A stretch of DNA of 64,000 nt from Calamus simplicifolius (taxonomy: Eukaryota > Streptophyta > Magnoliopsida > Arecales > Arecaceae), in assembly GCA_900491605.1 (NCBI GenBank), contig UESW01005045.1, forward strand, positions 417,300 through 481,299, in the 5' to 3' direction. Below the pieces are notes generated by a model. The model ran no database searches, was not told where the DNA came from, and saw only the letters and a list, made by a program, of their open reading frames with translations. Position 1 is the first letter of the stretch; the number at the start of each line of letters is the position of its first letter. Below are positions 12,134 through 23,569 of this stretch, in pieces. A program made the translations under genes and the position numbers.

Positions 12134-13289
12134 GCGCTATATTCTTTGACCGCCGTCAGGGGCCTTTTGTCTCAGGTCGAAGCCACCATTGACCAGTCAT
12201 GGGAAGAAACAAACTAGGCCCGGGCCAGGGCCGACGAGGCTGAATCCACTCCGGTGGTTGCTCAAGCTAAAGTGGCCCGGGTGCAAAGGGCCGAAGCCGA
12301 GGCCGAGGCTGCCCGATTCAGGAACTTGCCCGGGCTGAAAAGGCTGAGGAGGCGCTGGAAGTGGCCCAGCGTCAAGCAGTCAACGAGCTTGATAATGCTC
12401 AGGTGGCAGAGGAAAAGCAGAGGGTGGCCAAAGAGAAGGAAAAAGTCGCTAAAGCGGAGATTTACTTGCTGAAGCACCGGCTGCACTCTACCACCATCGA
12501 AATAGGAGTGGCCGAGGAGCAGGCCGAGAATGCCGAGGAAATCGCTCGCCGAGCTGATGCTGAGATAGCCCATCTGAGGGCGGCGGTGTCCGAGGCCGAG
12601 AAGAAGGCCGCCGAGGCCGAGAAGAAGCCACCGAGGCCGAGAAGAGGGCCGCCGAAGCCGTAGAGGATTTCAGGAAGTCTGATGCCTTTGACAAGGAGCT
12701 GGCCAAGACAACGGTGTTTGCATATGATGGTGGCTTCCAGGACTGCAAGAAAAAAATATGAAGGCTCTACGGCCTCGAAGGGATTGAAGAGCTGGAGCCG
12801 GATGAGGTTCCCGAGGATGATTGTCCAGCTCCGACCAAACCATAGTTTCTTTTCTTTTTCTTTTACCTCTAACTGTACCAAGTTTGACTTGATCGGCAAT
12901 TTTGTAACTTCACCATCAATGAAAATTCTTTGTTCAGTTCTTAATTTGATTTGCATCATTGCTAGTTCAGTGAATAGGATGATATGAATAAGCCGGCGTG
13001 AGTCAATTACATAATGGCCGTGGTCAAGGCCATAGGCAAGCATAGCTGATAATCACGTTGAAGTACACGACCTTATGGCCTTGGCAGATGACCTCATGCC
13101 ATCGGCCGATACAAAGGCTGGAAGCACCAGAGTGTAGCACCGATGCGAGGTCGATCAAGGGGCAAACAAGGTATCCATAGACTACCGTCACGAGACCGAG
13201 CAGAGCGTTGACACTGCTGGGCCGATGTGATGACACGGGATTGAGCTGTATCGGTAAAGAACCAAACTTCAAATACTGACGCGGAGTCG

Positions 13290-13500
13290 GACTTTGTGTG
13301 CTGATGCTGTCAAGCCAGAGTGCCAACACGGAGTCGGGCCCAAGTGCCAACGCGGGGTCGGGCATCGGGTGCCGACATGGAGCGGGCTTCGGATGTCGAT
13401 GCAGAGCCAGGCTTCATGTGCCAAGCTTGGAGCCGGGCTTCAGGTGCCGGCGCGGAGCCGGGCTTCAGGTGCCGGCGCGGAGTCGGGCTTCAGGTGTGAA
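13290..13500. repeat. ~25-bp tandem repeat array between integrase and antisense unit
   Basis: About eight diverged copies of a 24-26-bp unit, clearest at the right end (GTGCCGGCGCGGAGYCGGGCTTCAG, split here as GTGCCGGCGCGG + AGYCGGGCTTCAG). Left-hand copies are more diverged. It fills the gap between the convergent 3' ends of gag-pol and the antisense unit. Confidence 0.85.
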
Positions 13501-13510
13501 GCAAGATCAC

Positions 13511-14780
13511 TCAAAGACACATGTTAGTGAGAATAAATATTACTCTAATAGCAGACATGCTCAAATTAGGAACATTAATAAGATATTGATAGTACCGACG
13601 TAGGTTGTCTGCATTCCAAGTGTGGGGGAGGGGCTTTCCATCCAGCCCCTTAATTTTATATGTTCCGTGATGGAGTACCTCCGTGACTCGATAGGGTCCT
13701 TCCCATTTCGGCGCTAGCTTGCCTCCCTCAGTCGGCTTTGAAACTTTGGCTCGTCGGAGACTAGGCTCCTGGCAAGAATGTCTTGGGGCGGACGCGAGCA
13801 TTATAATACTTGGTCGTTCGCTGTCGGTAAGCTGCCATCTGGAGTCGCGCTTGGTCTTGTAACTCTTCCACTAGGTCGAGGTCGGCCCGCAACTAATTTG
13901 GGTTGTCCCCCTCGCTGTACAACTCCGTACGGGGGCTCGGGGCACCTATCTCCACAAGAATAATAGCTTCAGACCCGAAGACTAAGCTGAAGGGAGTCTC
14001 TTCGGTGGAGGCTCGCGGCGTTGTGTGGTAAGCCCATAGTACATTGGGGAGCTCCTTCACCCACCGTCCTTTGTAGTCATCTAGCCGGGCTCTAAGTCCT
14101 TAAAGATAATGCGGTTGGTTACCTCAGCCGCGTCGTTGGTCTGGGGATGTCCCACGGAGGTGAACTGCTAATGGATACCTAGCTCGGCGCAGAACTCTCG
14201 GAAGGTTATGTCAAACTGCCGTCCGTTGTCAGACGAGAGTATGCGGTAGTCCGAACCGGGAAACTATAGATTTTCAGAAAAAGGATCTCACCTTGTCCTC
14301 AGTGATCTTGGCGAGTGCTTCGGCCTCGATCCACTTGGTGAAATGGTCGATGGCTACCAATAGGAATTTGCGTTGACTGGAGGCTGGAGGAAATGGTCCC
14401 AGGATGTCCATACCCCACTGGGCGAAGGGCCAAGGTGCCGCCAGGGGGGTTAGCTGGGACGTCGGCTGCCGCTGGATGTTGGCATGACATTGACAATTAT
14501 CCATTTCTGACGAGCTCGGATGCGTCCTCCCTCATTGTCAGCCAGTAGTATCCTTGCTGGAGGGCTTTGTACGCCAGGGCTCTACCTCCCAGGTGACATC
14601 CGCATATGCCTTCATGGATTTCTCGCAATATGTAGTCCGCTTCCGCAGGGCCGATGTATCTGAGGACCGGGTATGAGAACGACCTTCGGTAAAGCTTTCC
14701 GTCCATCATTAGAAACTTCGGGCCCACCGCTCGGGTTTTCAGGGAGGGCGCCATCGGTAATATACCAAATATAATCATCC
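13511..14780 (-). pseudogene. Tat element integrase, broken
   Basis: Integrase joins the cDNA copy to the genome. The N-terminal HHCC finger is visible: EIHEGICGCHLGGRAL (about 14590-14640) gives the two His and CDNCQCHAN (about 14485-14510) the Cys pair. The catalytic core follows, with the first Asp in GMDILGPFPP, the second in SDNGRQFD (about 14205-14235) and the Glu in AAEVTNR (about 14115-14135). The C-terminal module KWEGPYRVTEVLHHGTYKIK (13600-13720) ends at a stop near 13511. Stops before the first Asp, around 14265 and around 14170 break the frame. Confidence 0.9.
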
Positions 14781-15094
14781 ATCCAAGAGGGCTCCTGCTC
14801 GACTGGCAGGGCTTCTTCTGTTGCTTCGATGCTTGGGGCTTCCAGATGCTCTATGTAAGCTCTTCCCAAAGTCCCGTCGACTGAGGTGGCTAGTCGGGAT
14901 AGGGTGTCAGCTCTGGCGTTCTCCCCTCGAGGAATGTAGCTGACGCTGAAGTAGGCTAAGGGAGAGGCTTGTGACTGCACCATACTTAAGTAACGGGATA
15001 TAGTAGGATCCCGCGCCTTGTTCTGATTTGGCCGGTAACTAGCTGGAAGTTAGAGAATACTCTAAGGTGTTTCACCCGAGCTCCCGGGCCAATC

Positions 15095-15859
15095 TTATTC
15101 CAGACAGTAGGGCTTCATACTCTGCTGATTATTGGTGGCTGGGAAGAGAAAACAGAGGGCATACTCGGTTACAACTCTGTCCGGACTAGCCAGGATGAGG
15201 CCCGCTCCGCTCCCTTGGGAATTTGATGCTCCGTCCACATGAAGGATCCAGTTATCTCCCCTTTCGGTTCCAAGACCCAAGGGGTTTGCATGGGACTCTT
15301 CAGCTGCTCCCCAGCCCAGGTGCACTCGACCAAGAAATCTGCCAAGACTTGAGATTTTATGGCGACTGGGATGGAACGATAGGTCGAATTCTCCCAGCTT
15401 GAGTGCCCACTTCGCCAGCCGGCCAGAGGTGTCAGGATGAGAGAGGATCGCCTTAAGTGGTTGGTCTGTGACTACCACGATCGGATGAGCTTGAAAATAA
15501 GGTCGAAGGCACTGGGCAGAAACAATCAACGCGAAGATAATCTTCTCGACTCTCAAATATCTGGTCTCCGCGTCGTGAAGCACCTTGCTGGTATAATACA
15601 CTGGTTTTTGCATCTCATCGGCGTCCACGTGAACTAGCACGGAGCTGACAGCTTCAGGAGAGGCCGCAAGGTACAGAAGAAGTTCTTCCCCACCCCTCGG
15701 CTTGGACAGCAGTGGCGGGGTGGATAGAAACTTTTTCAATCCCTCGAAGGCCTCCTGACACTCCCTCATCCATTCGAAGCCATTGACTTTGCGCAGTATC
15801 TTAAATAAAGGCAAGCATCTCTCTGTGGACTTGGACAGAAAATGGCTCAAGGCCGCCAC
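15095..15859 (-). pseudogene. Tat element RNase H and archaeal-type second RNase H (aRNH)
   Basis: The 254-residue open frame first matches the Ty3-type RNase H: FLSTPPLLSKPRGGEELLLY, then VLVHVDADEMQKPVYYTSKV and HPSRHKISSLGRFLG. It then continues into a second RNase H: WILHVDGASNSQGSGAGLIL and EYALCFLFPATNN. Two RNase H domains between RT and integrase mark the Tat lineage. The second domain breaks off near 15095; degraded coding continues toward the integrase finger. Confidence 0.9.
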
Positions 15860-15908
15860 CCTTCCAGTCAGGCATTGGACTTCCTTTTTGTTAACAAAGA
15901 CCTCATAT

Positions 15909-16650
15909 CTAAAATGGCTTGGATCTTGTCAGGTTTGCTTCAATCCCACGTTGTGTCACCATGAAACCTAAGAACTTTCCTGCTGTCACCCCGAAGGCAC
16001 ACTTGCGGGGGTTCAGTCTCATCTGATACCGATGGAGGTTGTCAAAGGTTTCCGTCAGGTCGGCAATATGATCAATGGTATGGGTGCTTTTGGTCAGCAT
16101 GTCGTCTACGTACACCTCCATGTTGCATCCGATCTAGTCTTCGAAGATCTTGTTCATCAACCTCTGGTAGGTGGCTCCAGCGTTCTTTAGTTCAAATGGC
16201 ATTACCTTATAACAGTATATTCCCTTCTCTGTTATAAATGAAGTAGCTTCCTCATCGGCTGGGTCCATCTTGATTTGGTTGTACCCCGAGAAGGCATCCA
16301 TGAAGCTCAAGGTTTCATGTCCGGACGTAGCGTCCACCAACTGATCAATCCGAGGCAACAGGAAGCTGTCCTTGGGGCATGCTTTGTTGATCAGTGAAGT
16401 CCACACACATCCTTTAGCTTCCGTTAGCCTTACGGACCATCATGACATTGGCTAGCCAATCAGGCTAATGGACTTCTCGAACGTGGCCCGCCGCTTCCAG
16501 TTTACGAATCTCCCCGTCCATGGCCTGCTGTCGGTCTGGGGCGAAGCTTCTCTTCTTCTGCTGAACGGTCGGCATCCTGGTTTGATGTTGAGTTTGTGAG
16601 TGATTACCTCCTCATGGATGCTGGCATGTCGGAGGATGACCACACAAAGA
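15909..16650 (-). pseudogene. Tat element reverse transcriptase, broken
   Basis: SLINKACPKDSFLLPRIDQL and LSFMDAFSGYNQIKMDPADE carry the first catalytic Asp region (about 16290-16400). YVDDML at 16097-16114 is the active-site box. KCAFGVTAGKFLGFMVTQRG follows. A stop between the MNKIFED block and MEVYVDD, and a frameshift after SKPF, inactivate it. Confidence 0.92.
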
Positions 16651-17251
16651 TGTCAGAGTTCGTGCGTAAGAAGGCAAAGAGTTGATCATGCGCTTCCTCC
16701 GGAAGTAAGGACCCAAGCTGGATGGTTCTCGTCGGGTCCTCTCCCAATGGGAAGGTTAGTAGATGCTCAGCCGGCTCCCCCCTTTTTTCCAAGTCCTGGG
16801 GGTCGAACGGCTCGGGCGCAATAGCTGGCTTCAACTCTTGCGGACTGGGGGCCAAGTGATAGTAGAGTGGTATAGGCTCTGTTCTCCCCTCATCTCCCGA
16901 CTCTTCATCAGTAGGGAACTTTACAAGTAACCTTTTAGTAGAATAACAGCATCCAACAAGTTTAAACAGGCCTCCCCAGGATAGCATTATAAGCCAGCGG
17001 GATCCGACCATCAGGAAATTTATGGCAATCGTGCTCTGACATGGCGGAGTTCCGGCTGTAACAGGGAGAGTGATCTCTCCTTCAACCCTCACAGAATCCC
17101 CGATAAAACCCATCAAGGGAGTGGTGATGGGTCGAAGAGAAGAGTTAGACAGGTTCATCCGAACAAAGGCTTCGTAGCTCAAAACGTCAACGGAACTTCC
17201 ACTGTCTACTAAAATTCTCTTTACAGGGTGTTTGGCTATTGTCATAGACAC
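16604..17251 (-). pseudogene. Tat element aspartic protease and linker to RT
   Basis: KRILVDSGSSVDVLSYEAFV near 17150-17230 contains the D-S-G active-site triad of retroviral-type aspartic protease. The same open frame runs on through a spacer (PIPLYYHLAPSPQELKPAIA) to the edge of the RT region. Confidence 0.85.
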
Positions 17252-17519
17252 GACGACACTGTCATCATGTTTGTTAACTACCCCATCTAAGTCCTTTCTA
17301 AAGAAAGGAATTACAGAATCTAACCCTCATGCTGCCTTTTTGAATCGCTGCCTGCCCCCCAGGAAATCATAGCTATTGTCTTCTTCGTCAGGGTGTTGTC
17401 CATGCCGATCTGAGGTGCGGGAGGCACGTCGGGCCCGGGGCAGTAGGGCTTCCTTTCGGACGAACTTGCCCAAGTGACCTTGCTGGACAAGTTCTTCAAT
17501 GGCCTTCTTCAACGGCAGC

Positions 17520-18956
17520 AGTCTTCAGTATCATGACCATAGTCCCGGTGGTACCGGTAGTAGAGTTCCTTGCTGTGAGGAACCCCTGGCTTCATGGGGG
17601 GTGGACGCCGAAGGTAGGGCTCGTCCTCAATCTCTAACAAGATGTGAGATATTGGAGCGAGGAGAGGAGTGAAATGCTCCTTGGGAACGAGCGTTTGAGG
17701 GCGGTTATCCGAGCGACGAGGTGGCTAGGCTTTCTGGATCGTCCTTCGATGGGTTCCGTGGATATTGGCTTCTTGCTAGAGCCTTTGTCGGCCTCTCTCT
17801 GGAAGAGTCCGTCTCATCGGCGTGAATATACTTCGTGCTCGGCTTAGCAATTCGGTATAGGAGCTGGGAGGCTTTTTGTCCAGGGAGTAGGCAAATTGGA
17901 AGGACGAAGTCCTCGCTTCAGGGCTAGAGTGGCTACGGAATCCTCAAGGTTATAAACCTCAAGCGTAGCTTCCTTAAACCGGGTGACGAAGTCCTTCAGA
18001 GTCTCACCGTTCCTTTGCTGGATGACGAACAGGCTATCAGCCACCAAGGATCTTCCGGCATGCATCGAAGTGGGCCGGGAAAGATTGCTCGAGTTGCTTG
18101 AAAGAGTTGATACTGCGTGGTGGCAGACGGAAATACCATGCACACGCCGCCGTCCGAAGCGTGGCGGGAAGGGACACAGAGAAGAGAATCCATCGCCCCT
18201 GGACTTGCATGAGGACCTTGTAGCTTTTCAAATGATCCAGAGGGTCCGTCGTGCCGTCGTACGGGTCCAACTGGGGGAGACGGAACTGAGGTGGGACAAG
18301 CTCCTCCATAATGCAGCGAGAGAGCGGGGGACGGTGGTCGTAGTCCATCCCATGGGGGTTGGCGATCCGACAGCTAAGCTCCTCCAACCGCTGATGATAC
18401 TCATCCAGCCGTTGCTGGCCCGATGAGCGATCTTCCTGTTGGTGTCTTCTTTTGAGGAGTCGGAAGATGAAGACGGGAAGGTTGCCGGTGCAAGGAGTAC
18501 ACGTACCTTGGTTCTTTCTCACCACGCCGCCTGTGAGAGCGATCGGAATGGTGGGAAAGAGACCGTCGTCGCTTGGAGGTCTCCCGGTAGCGAGGCTTCC
18601 GGGGCGAGTGGTGGGAGGCCTCAGGAGGGGTCCTGCCCGATAGGGTTGACTGGCTCCATGGCCTTCTACATGCGGCGGAGGGGGTTGAGGTGGCGTAGGC
18701 GTGGCGACGGAGCCCTGCTCCTGCAGTCCCCGCACCACCACTATCAGATTTTGCACCTGATGAGTCAGGGCATCAAGCCGATCAGCCTGACTAGCCTGCG
18801 GCTACATGGGAGGTAGAACAAGGAGGTTGGTCTCTGACTGTTCAGCCCGCGGTTGCCTAGGAGGGGAATAGGGAGGTTGGCCTCCGACTGTTCAGCCCGC
18901 TGTAGGCGTCCCGCAGCTTGACTGGAAGAAGCGTCTTGTGCCCGAGTAACCGCCAT
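17520..18956 (-). pseudogene. Tat element gag, broken
   Basis: Gag forms the virus-like particle that carries element RNA. The likely start at 18956 reads MAVTRAQDASSSQAAGRLQR. The retrotransposon gag domain is clear as CAWYFRLPPRSINSFKQLEQ, then FVTRFKEATLEVYNLEDSVA. A degenerate nucleic-acid-binding block, YHRDYGHDTEDC (about 17525-17565), is followed by LKKAIEELVQQGHLGKFVR-type sequence at 17450-17512. Several frameshifts separate these parts. Confidence 0.85.
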
Positions 18957-19035
18957 CTTCTTCCTTACAGAGGTCGAGGGATCGCAGATGCGTGAGGGTA
19001 AATGTATGTCTGCCATGGCCCCCCTTCCTAGCATG

Positions 19036-19041
19036 CCAATC
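19036..19041 (-). promoter_or_regulatory. Start of possible primer-binding site, Tat element
   Basis: Just inside the 5' LTR the minus strand reads GA, T, then TGGCATGCTAGG. The TGG could pair with the CCA end of a tRNA, but I cannot assign the tRNA. Confidence 0.3.
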
Positions 19042-19846
19042 TATTGCCGCCAAATCACTGTTGAGGTGCGTCGGGTGAGAGGAGAGCTTCGTGGTCCTTC
19101 GAAGGAGTGATAGGATCATCTCCGTCGGCCGAGAACTTGCAAGAAAAGTCCCGGACCGGTGGTTCCGGTGGGAACCCTCCGACGCTTAAGTCAGTGACGT
19201 GAGGAACAGGAATCACTTGTTAGTCGAGTTTTTTGGAGAGCGAGAGAGTCCTCCCCCTCATCGGGGGTCGGCCTTTATATACATGTTCGGGGTCCCTCTT
19301 ACCCTTCCGCAATTACAGTCGGATTTTATCTTCTGTTAAGATCGACTTTGATGGTTGGTGCCGGGTTGTTAGACATGTTCCACGGATATCGATGGGTGCG
19401 TAGTATCTGTAGCTGCCCATGATCCTGGCGAAAGGTGGGCGAGTGGGCCGCGTGGCAGTTTAAACCCGTTCAGCATTAGAATCTAGCTTCAAGGCTGAAA
19501 TTATGTTAAGGGCTTAGGCCGGACCCGAAGTTTGAGCCGAGACCAAGGCCGAGAGCCGTGGCCGAGGCCAAGAGCCGATGTCGGGCCGAAGCCGAGGCCG
19601 AGGCCGGGGGATGCCGAGAGCCGAGGCCGAGGCCAGGAGCCGAGCCGAGGCCGAGGCCAAGAGCCGACGCCGGGGCCGAGGCCGAAGTCAGGATCGAGGT
19701 CGAGCCTTGGGCTGGGAACGAGACCGAAGCCGAGGCCAGGACCAAGGCTAAGGCCGAAGCCGGGAATCGATGCTAGGAGCCGGTTGAAATTATTACCCTT
19801 TCGAAGGTTATGCACGCTGTTACTGTGCCGCCAGAGGGTGTGATTA

Positions 19847-19849
<3 letters not shown>
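19042..19849 (-). repeat. 5' LTR of Tat element (element orientation)
   Basis: Direct repeat of 9208-10036. On the plus strand it begins TATTGCC (the terminal TG has decayed to TA) and ends GATTAGCA, directly against (TA)n. It lacks the terminal CATCA seen in the other copy, so its outer edge was lost into the TA tract. It carries the minus-strand TATA box TATATAAAGG at about 19273-19283 and a shorter GCCGAG minisatellite at about 19515-19765. Confidence 0.88.

Positions 19850-19916
<67 letters not shown>
19849..19916. repeat. (TA)n microsatellite at Tat element 5' LTR edge
   Basis: Continuous TA run adjoining the outer end of the LTR. Confidence 0.95.
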
Positions 19917-19920
<4 letters not shown>

Positions 19921-20371
19921 GCTAACCCATTCTACACCGCTAAATGAGATAATAAAATATTATCTATTAAGATTGTCAAGCAACATTAACAATTGCAGCT
20001 CCAATACTTCCATTATTTGTGCTCCACTTTGATGTTAAACTCCATTTAGATCAGATGCATCATAAAAAATTATTTCTTCCATCAATATATTCTTCATTGG
20101 CATACTATTCCATCATGCAACCATGCATTGTAGGGCAAGACCCACATGATACACGGATAATAGTTCATGTATGAAAATATTAGTCCCCATTTCTCTCACT
20201 TTTGTTATCATCTAATGGATGTGTATGTAGGTAGGTATATATATACCTAAAGTTATTTGGTATTTTACTTTCGATGAAACTCAAGTTTTGTTAGGTATTT
20301 ATCTTTTGAGTTCTCTATTTACATGCCTATAGTTATTTTTATCAGACACAAATCACTTATTAAATATGATA

Positions 20372-20411
<40 letters not shown>
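20372..20411. repeat. (TA)n microsatellite
   Basis: Uninterrupted TA dinucleotide run. Confidence 0.9.
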
Positions 20412-20414
<3 letters not shown>

Positions 20415-20531
20415 GATTAAGAATGTAATGATAAATATCATATGCTTATCATTTATTAAGTGTCATGGTTATATGAAAGATCTAATGGTTAACACATGGA
20501 AAAAAAAGTGTACCAGGGTCTTTAGGAACCC

Positions 20532-20532
<1 letters not shown>

Positions 20533-20571
<39 letters not shown>
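20533..20571. repeat. (GA)n microsatellite
   Basis: Nearly pure AG/GA dinucleotide run. Confidence 0.9.
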
Positions 20572-20576
<5 letters not shown>

Positions 20577-23569
20577 AGTAACTCTCAATAAATAAAGTAC
20601 CCGATGCTAAGTTTCCTGGACAATTAACATGGCAATACTTTCCCAGAAGAAGACAAATCTTCACCAAATAAAAACAGGAGAAGATGAGACTAACTGGACG
20701 CTTCAAGATCTGAGATCTAAAACAAACTACATCATGATTGAAATATAACCATCACGAATTCTATTAGGTTAATGAAATAAAGAAGAGAAAGATGAGGAGG
20801 GCTTGGTCGAGAGTACTAGCTTCCTCCTCGCAAACAAGAGTACTAAATCCAAGTTTGAGCCTTTAGACACTCATGCCCAGCATATCACTAAAGAAATACT
20901 GCATAAAAAAATACTGAATTGTGTTTGAACATTCTCTTTAGCAGCAGTACATGACTAGTTTAAAACTCAGCCAGAGGAATTATTGTATGTGTTCATAACA
21001 TCCCTACACGAAAAAAATCACAAAATCTCCTCGATCTCTTACAAAAGCAAATAATGAACAGAAAGCATTGAGAGAAAGTTTAGGAAATGACAATGAAAAA
21101 CCAATCTGGGTTGTAAATATGTCAAGTACCATTGTTGCTTTGCTCTTAGTGTAAGCAAGCAACATATTATTAGGTATCCACCAGGAGGCATTTCGATGAT
21201 TGATTATTCTACTCCATTGGAAGTGTTGTATGAATTTTCCGGAAAGAAGCAGCAAAAAGCAATGCACACTCTAAAATCTTCTTCTTAGCACTATAGCAAG
21301 CAGCATCATTTGATTCCATGGAAAGTATTGAAGCAGCAAAAACCAGTAGCACAACACCACACACACAAACGCACATCCATTGTTACACATAAAGAAAAGA
21401 TTTTCATGCCAATAAATTCTTCATCAGAGAAGATAATTAAAGTGGAAGCATGTAATTGAAAGCAATATCATATAGTTCTAGAATGCTTTGTAGTACGACT
21501 TATAAAAATATCACGAAGTACATGGGGACGAAATTACTCCTAAAATTGGCTTTTAAACTATAAAAGATAAGACTAGTGGCAAATTAAGATTTTCATTCTG
21601 GAGTAAAAGTTTTTGACATGTAGCAACAGCAAGAATGTAACATGCACCAGTAAAACAATAAAATGGCAAATGAACTTGTAAATCAAAAGTACAATTCAAC
21701 TAACTACAAAAGAAGGTTCATATATATGTTTCCACCAAGATATAAATATTTAAACCAACATGATACAAAAACTTACTGGCTTGTTCATATCAATATATAG
21801 ATGGGGAAAAAAGCAAGAATGATATCCAATATAGTTGCATTAGTTGTGTTTTTAGTTCTTAAATTTTAATGGTTTTCTGGCTGAGATTTAAAACTCAAAC
21901 TGAAACTACAAAAACAAGGAAGCTGCAGACACCAAAATTTGAATCAACCAAAACCAAAACCATCTCTAAAACATTTCTGAACCTTCACGGAGAAAACTAA
22001 CTACCAGGTCAAATATTAAAAAGTGCAGATTAACAAATCTCGACCATTTCATTAACACCGCATTTCATTTCCCAAAAATAAGACAAAAATTTAGCAATAA
22101 AAACAGAAATTAAAAACAAAAGCACCACACCAAACAATTATACCATGCTGAACTAACCAGCACAAACTCCTGCATATATCTCTATTTACAAACTTATCAA
22201 CACCTACAACTTGTAAATGAATATGAACATGAAGAGTCACACAAGAAGAAAACCTCATCCACATTACTAAATAGCTAAAAACTTTCAGCCGAGTACCATT
22301 TAAACCAGCAAAATTCATTCCTCAATTGTAGCATTAGTTAAAACAAAATGAGAACAATGTGCATATCTTATAAGGAAAAGCGAATGGTTCATATATATCT
22401 AACAAGCATTTTATTCAGTGGTAGAAATACATGTTGACAAGAACTTTGCTGTAATTTTAAAATTACAAAAGAAAAGAAATATATATATATTTGAATGATG
22501 AAGGTCTCATCTCAATGATACGAGCCATGGTATGTGATTTATTGTGTAGATAAAAAAATCATGTCATCTGATGACCTTTAGTCAATGTGCTAAGTAATAG
22601 AAAAAATATATGATTTTTGATAAGTACGTGTTTCAAAGAGAAAAAATTACATCCAATGATTTTTACCATTAATTCGAGCATCATTCAGAACTAGCTTTGA
22701 TCATATTTAAGTTAAGATCATCTCCAATATCTAAGGTAAGCTATATATATATATATATATATATATTCATATATATGTCTATAGACAGACAGATAAAGCA
22801 TTAGATCATAATTGAAAGAACAAATAATGCTTTCTGCATACCTTGAGATGAAGCCTTAAGTTCTAACTGGGTGCGGTCAAAAGAAGCTCAGTATAAACTA
22901 CAATGATGACTATGAAGACTGCAATCTCTTTGGAAGGATATGTATTGTCAAAAACCTGATAGATGCTAAGCATATCTAATGCAAATGTTATTGGCTTATT
23001 TCGCAATTATTAAGAGTGTAACCATAATTAGGGGTTATACCAGTAGATATCATTACCTTTGCCTCCCCCTATACAGTATTAGTCTAAGATCTGACAATTA
23101 ATGATACGTGCTGACAAGGATTGGCAGCATGCATCATGACGAGCAACGTTTTGATTATATGTTTCTGTTGTACGGGTTAGTTTGCATTTTTTTATTTAAA
23201 GTATTGTCTTTTTAAATGTCGACTAAATATTATAAAAATGAAACAAATGAGTAGATAACTAGATATCTCTGGACACTTAAAGTTGACATTGGGGTAAACT
23301 TGTTTGTGAACAGGGTTACTCATAACTTTTTGCAAATTGCCCCTATTGACACAATTCCCTATATAGCATGGCAGTATCATCCCTTTTAATTAATGCTTTT
23401 TTCTTTTCTCCTTTTTTTTCTTTCACTCCGTGTTGATTTGCTGGTGGATTTTTACTTTGCCCTTGGCTTCTAGCAATGCAGAAAATTTTATTTAATATAA
23501 TAAGCATTACCTAGACAACATTAGCTATCAAACTATGCCTTCTTTCCTATGTTTATATTCATCATTCAG

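Larger units (their letters stand above)
10485..12700 (+). pseudogene. Antisense 'putative gypsy type transposon' (PF04195-like) gene with two introns, broken
   Basis: This plus-strand unit lies between integrase and the 3' LTR and opposes gag-pol. It reads MASSSLSCSISDSGGYS, a Pro-rich stretch, then after a frameshift TAQEIINLRAQYRIP and IHPFILNILEWYSLTLAQLV. After another shift come FYTLRKQSGWWSFAPR and WKDRFFFAQIEG, the conserved core of the family. Two short introns fit GT-AG rules and keep the frame: 11332-11407 (76 bp) and 12064-12133 (70 bp). After intron 1 the frame has a stop following MAPSL, then continues TIRKAATKKRKA and an acidic Pro/Glu-rich region with a stop at 11929-11931. 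After intron 2 it reads ALYSLTAVRGLLSQ, another stop, then an Ala/Glu/Lys-rich coiled coil. Its molecular function is not known to me. Related ORFs are known inside plant Tat-type elements. At least two frameshifts and three in-frame stops make it a pseudogene. Confidence 0.75.
9208..19849 (-). mobile_element. Ty3/gypsy LTR retrotransposon, Tat-type, decayed, with antisense gene unit
   Basis: Two long direct repeats (9208-10036 and 19042-19849) enclose gag, protease, reverse transcriptase, RNase H, a second archaeal-type RNase H and integrase, all on the minus strand. The order RT, RNase H, second RNase H, integrase is diagnostic of the Tat lineage. The 5' LTR in element orientation is the high-coordinate copy. 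Many stops and frameshifts show it is inactive. About 3.5 kb between integrase and the 3' LTR hold a minisatellite and an opposite-strand, spliced gene-like unit. No clean target duplication can be read because both ends lie in (TA)n. Confidence 0.92.
19917..23569. other. AT-rich spacer with microsatellites
   Basis: No coding or RNA gene is supported. The stretch includes TA runs at 20372-20411 and 22742-22766 and a GA run at about 20533-20571. Small frames such as 20482-20706, 21004-21267 and 22091-22318 (minus) have no family resemblance. Confidence 0.6.

Noticed and set aside
13290..13500. CRISPR-like regular repeats
   Set aside because: Units are contiguous with no unique spacers, in a eukaryotic retrotransposon. 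It is a plain tandem array.
15437..18816. Plus-strand frames across Tat gag-pol (for example 17983-18426, 18439-18816)
   Set aside because: They lie opposite recognised gag, protease and RT coding sequence and have no domains; unlike 10485-12700 they have no promoter or splice signals.
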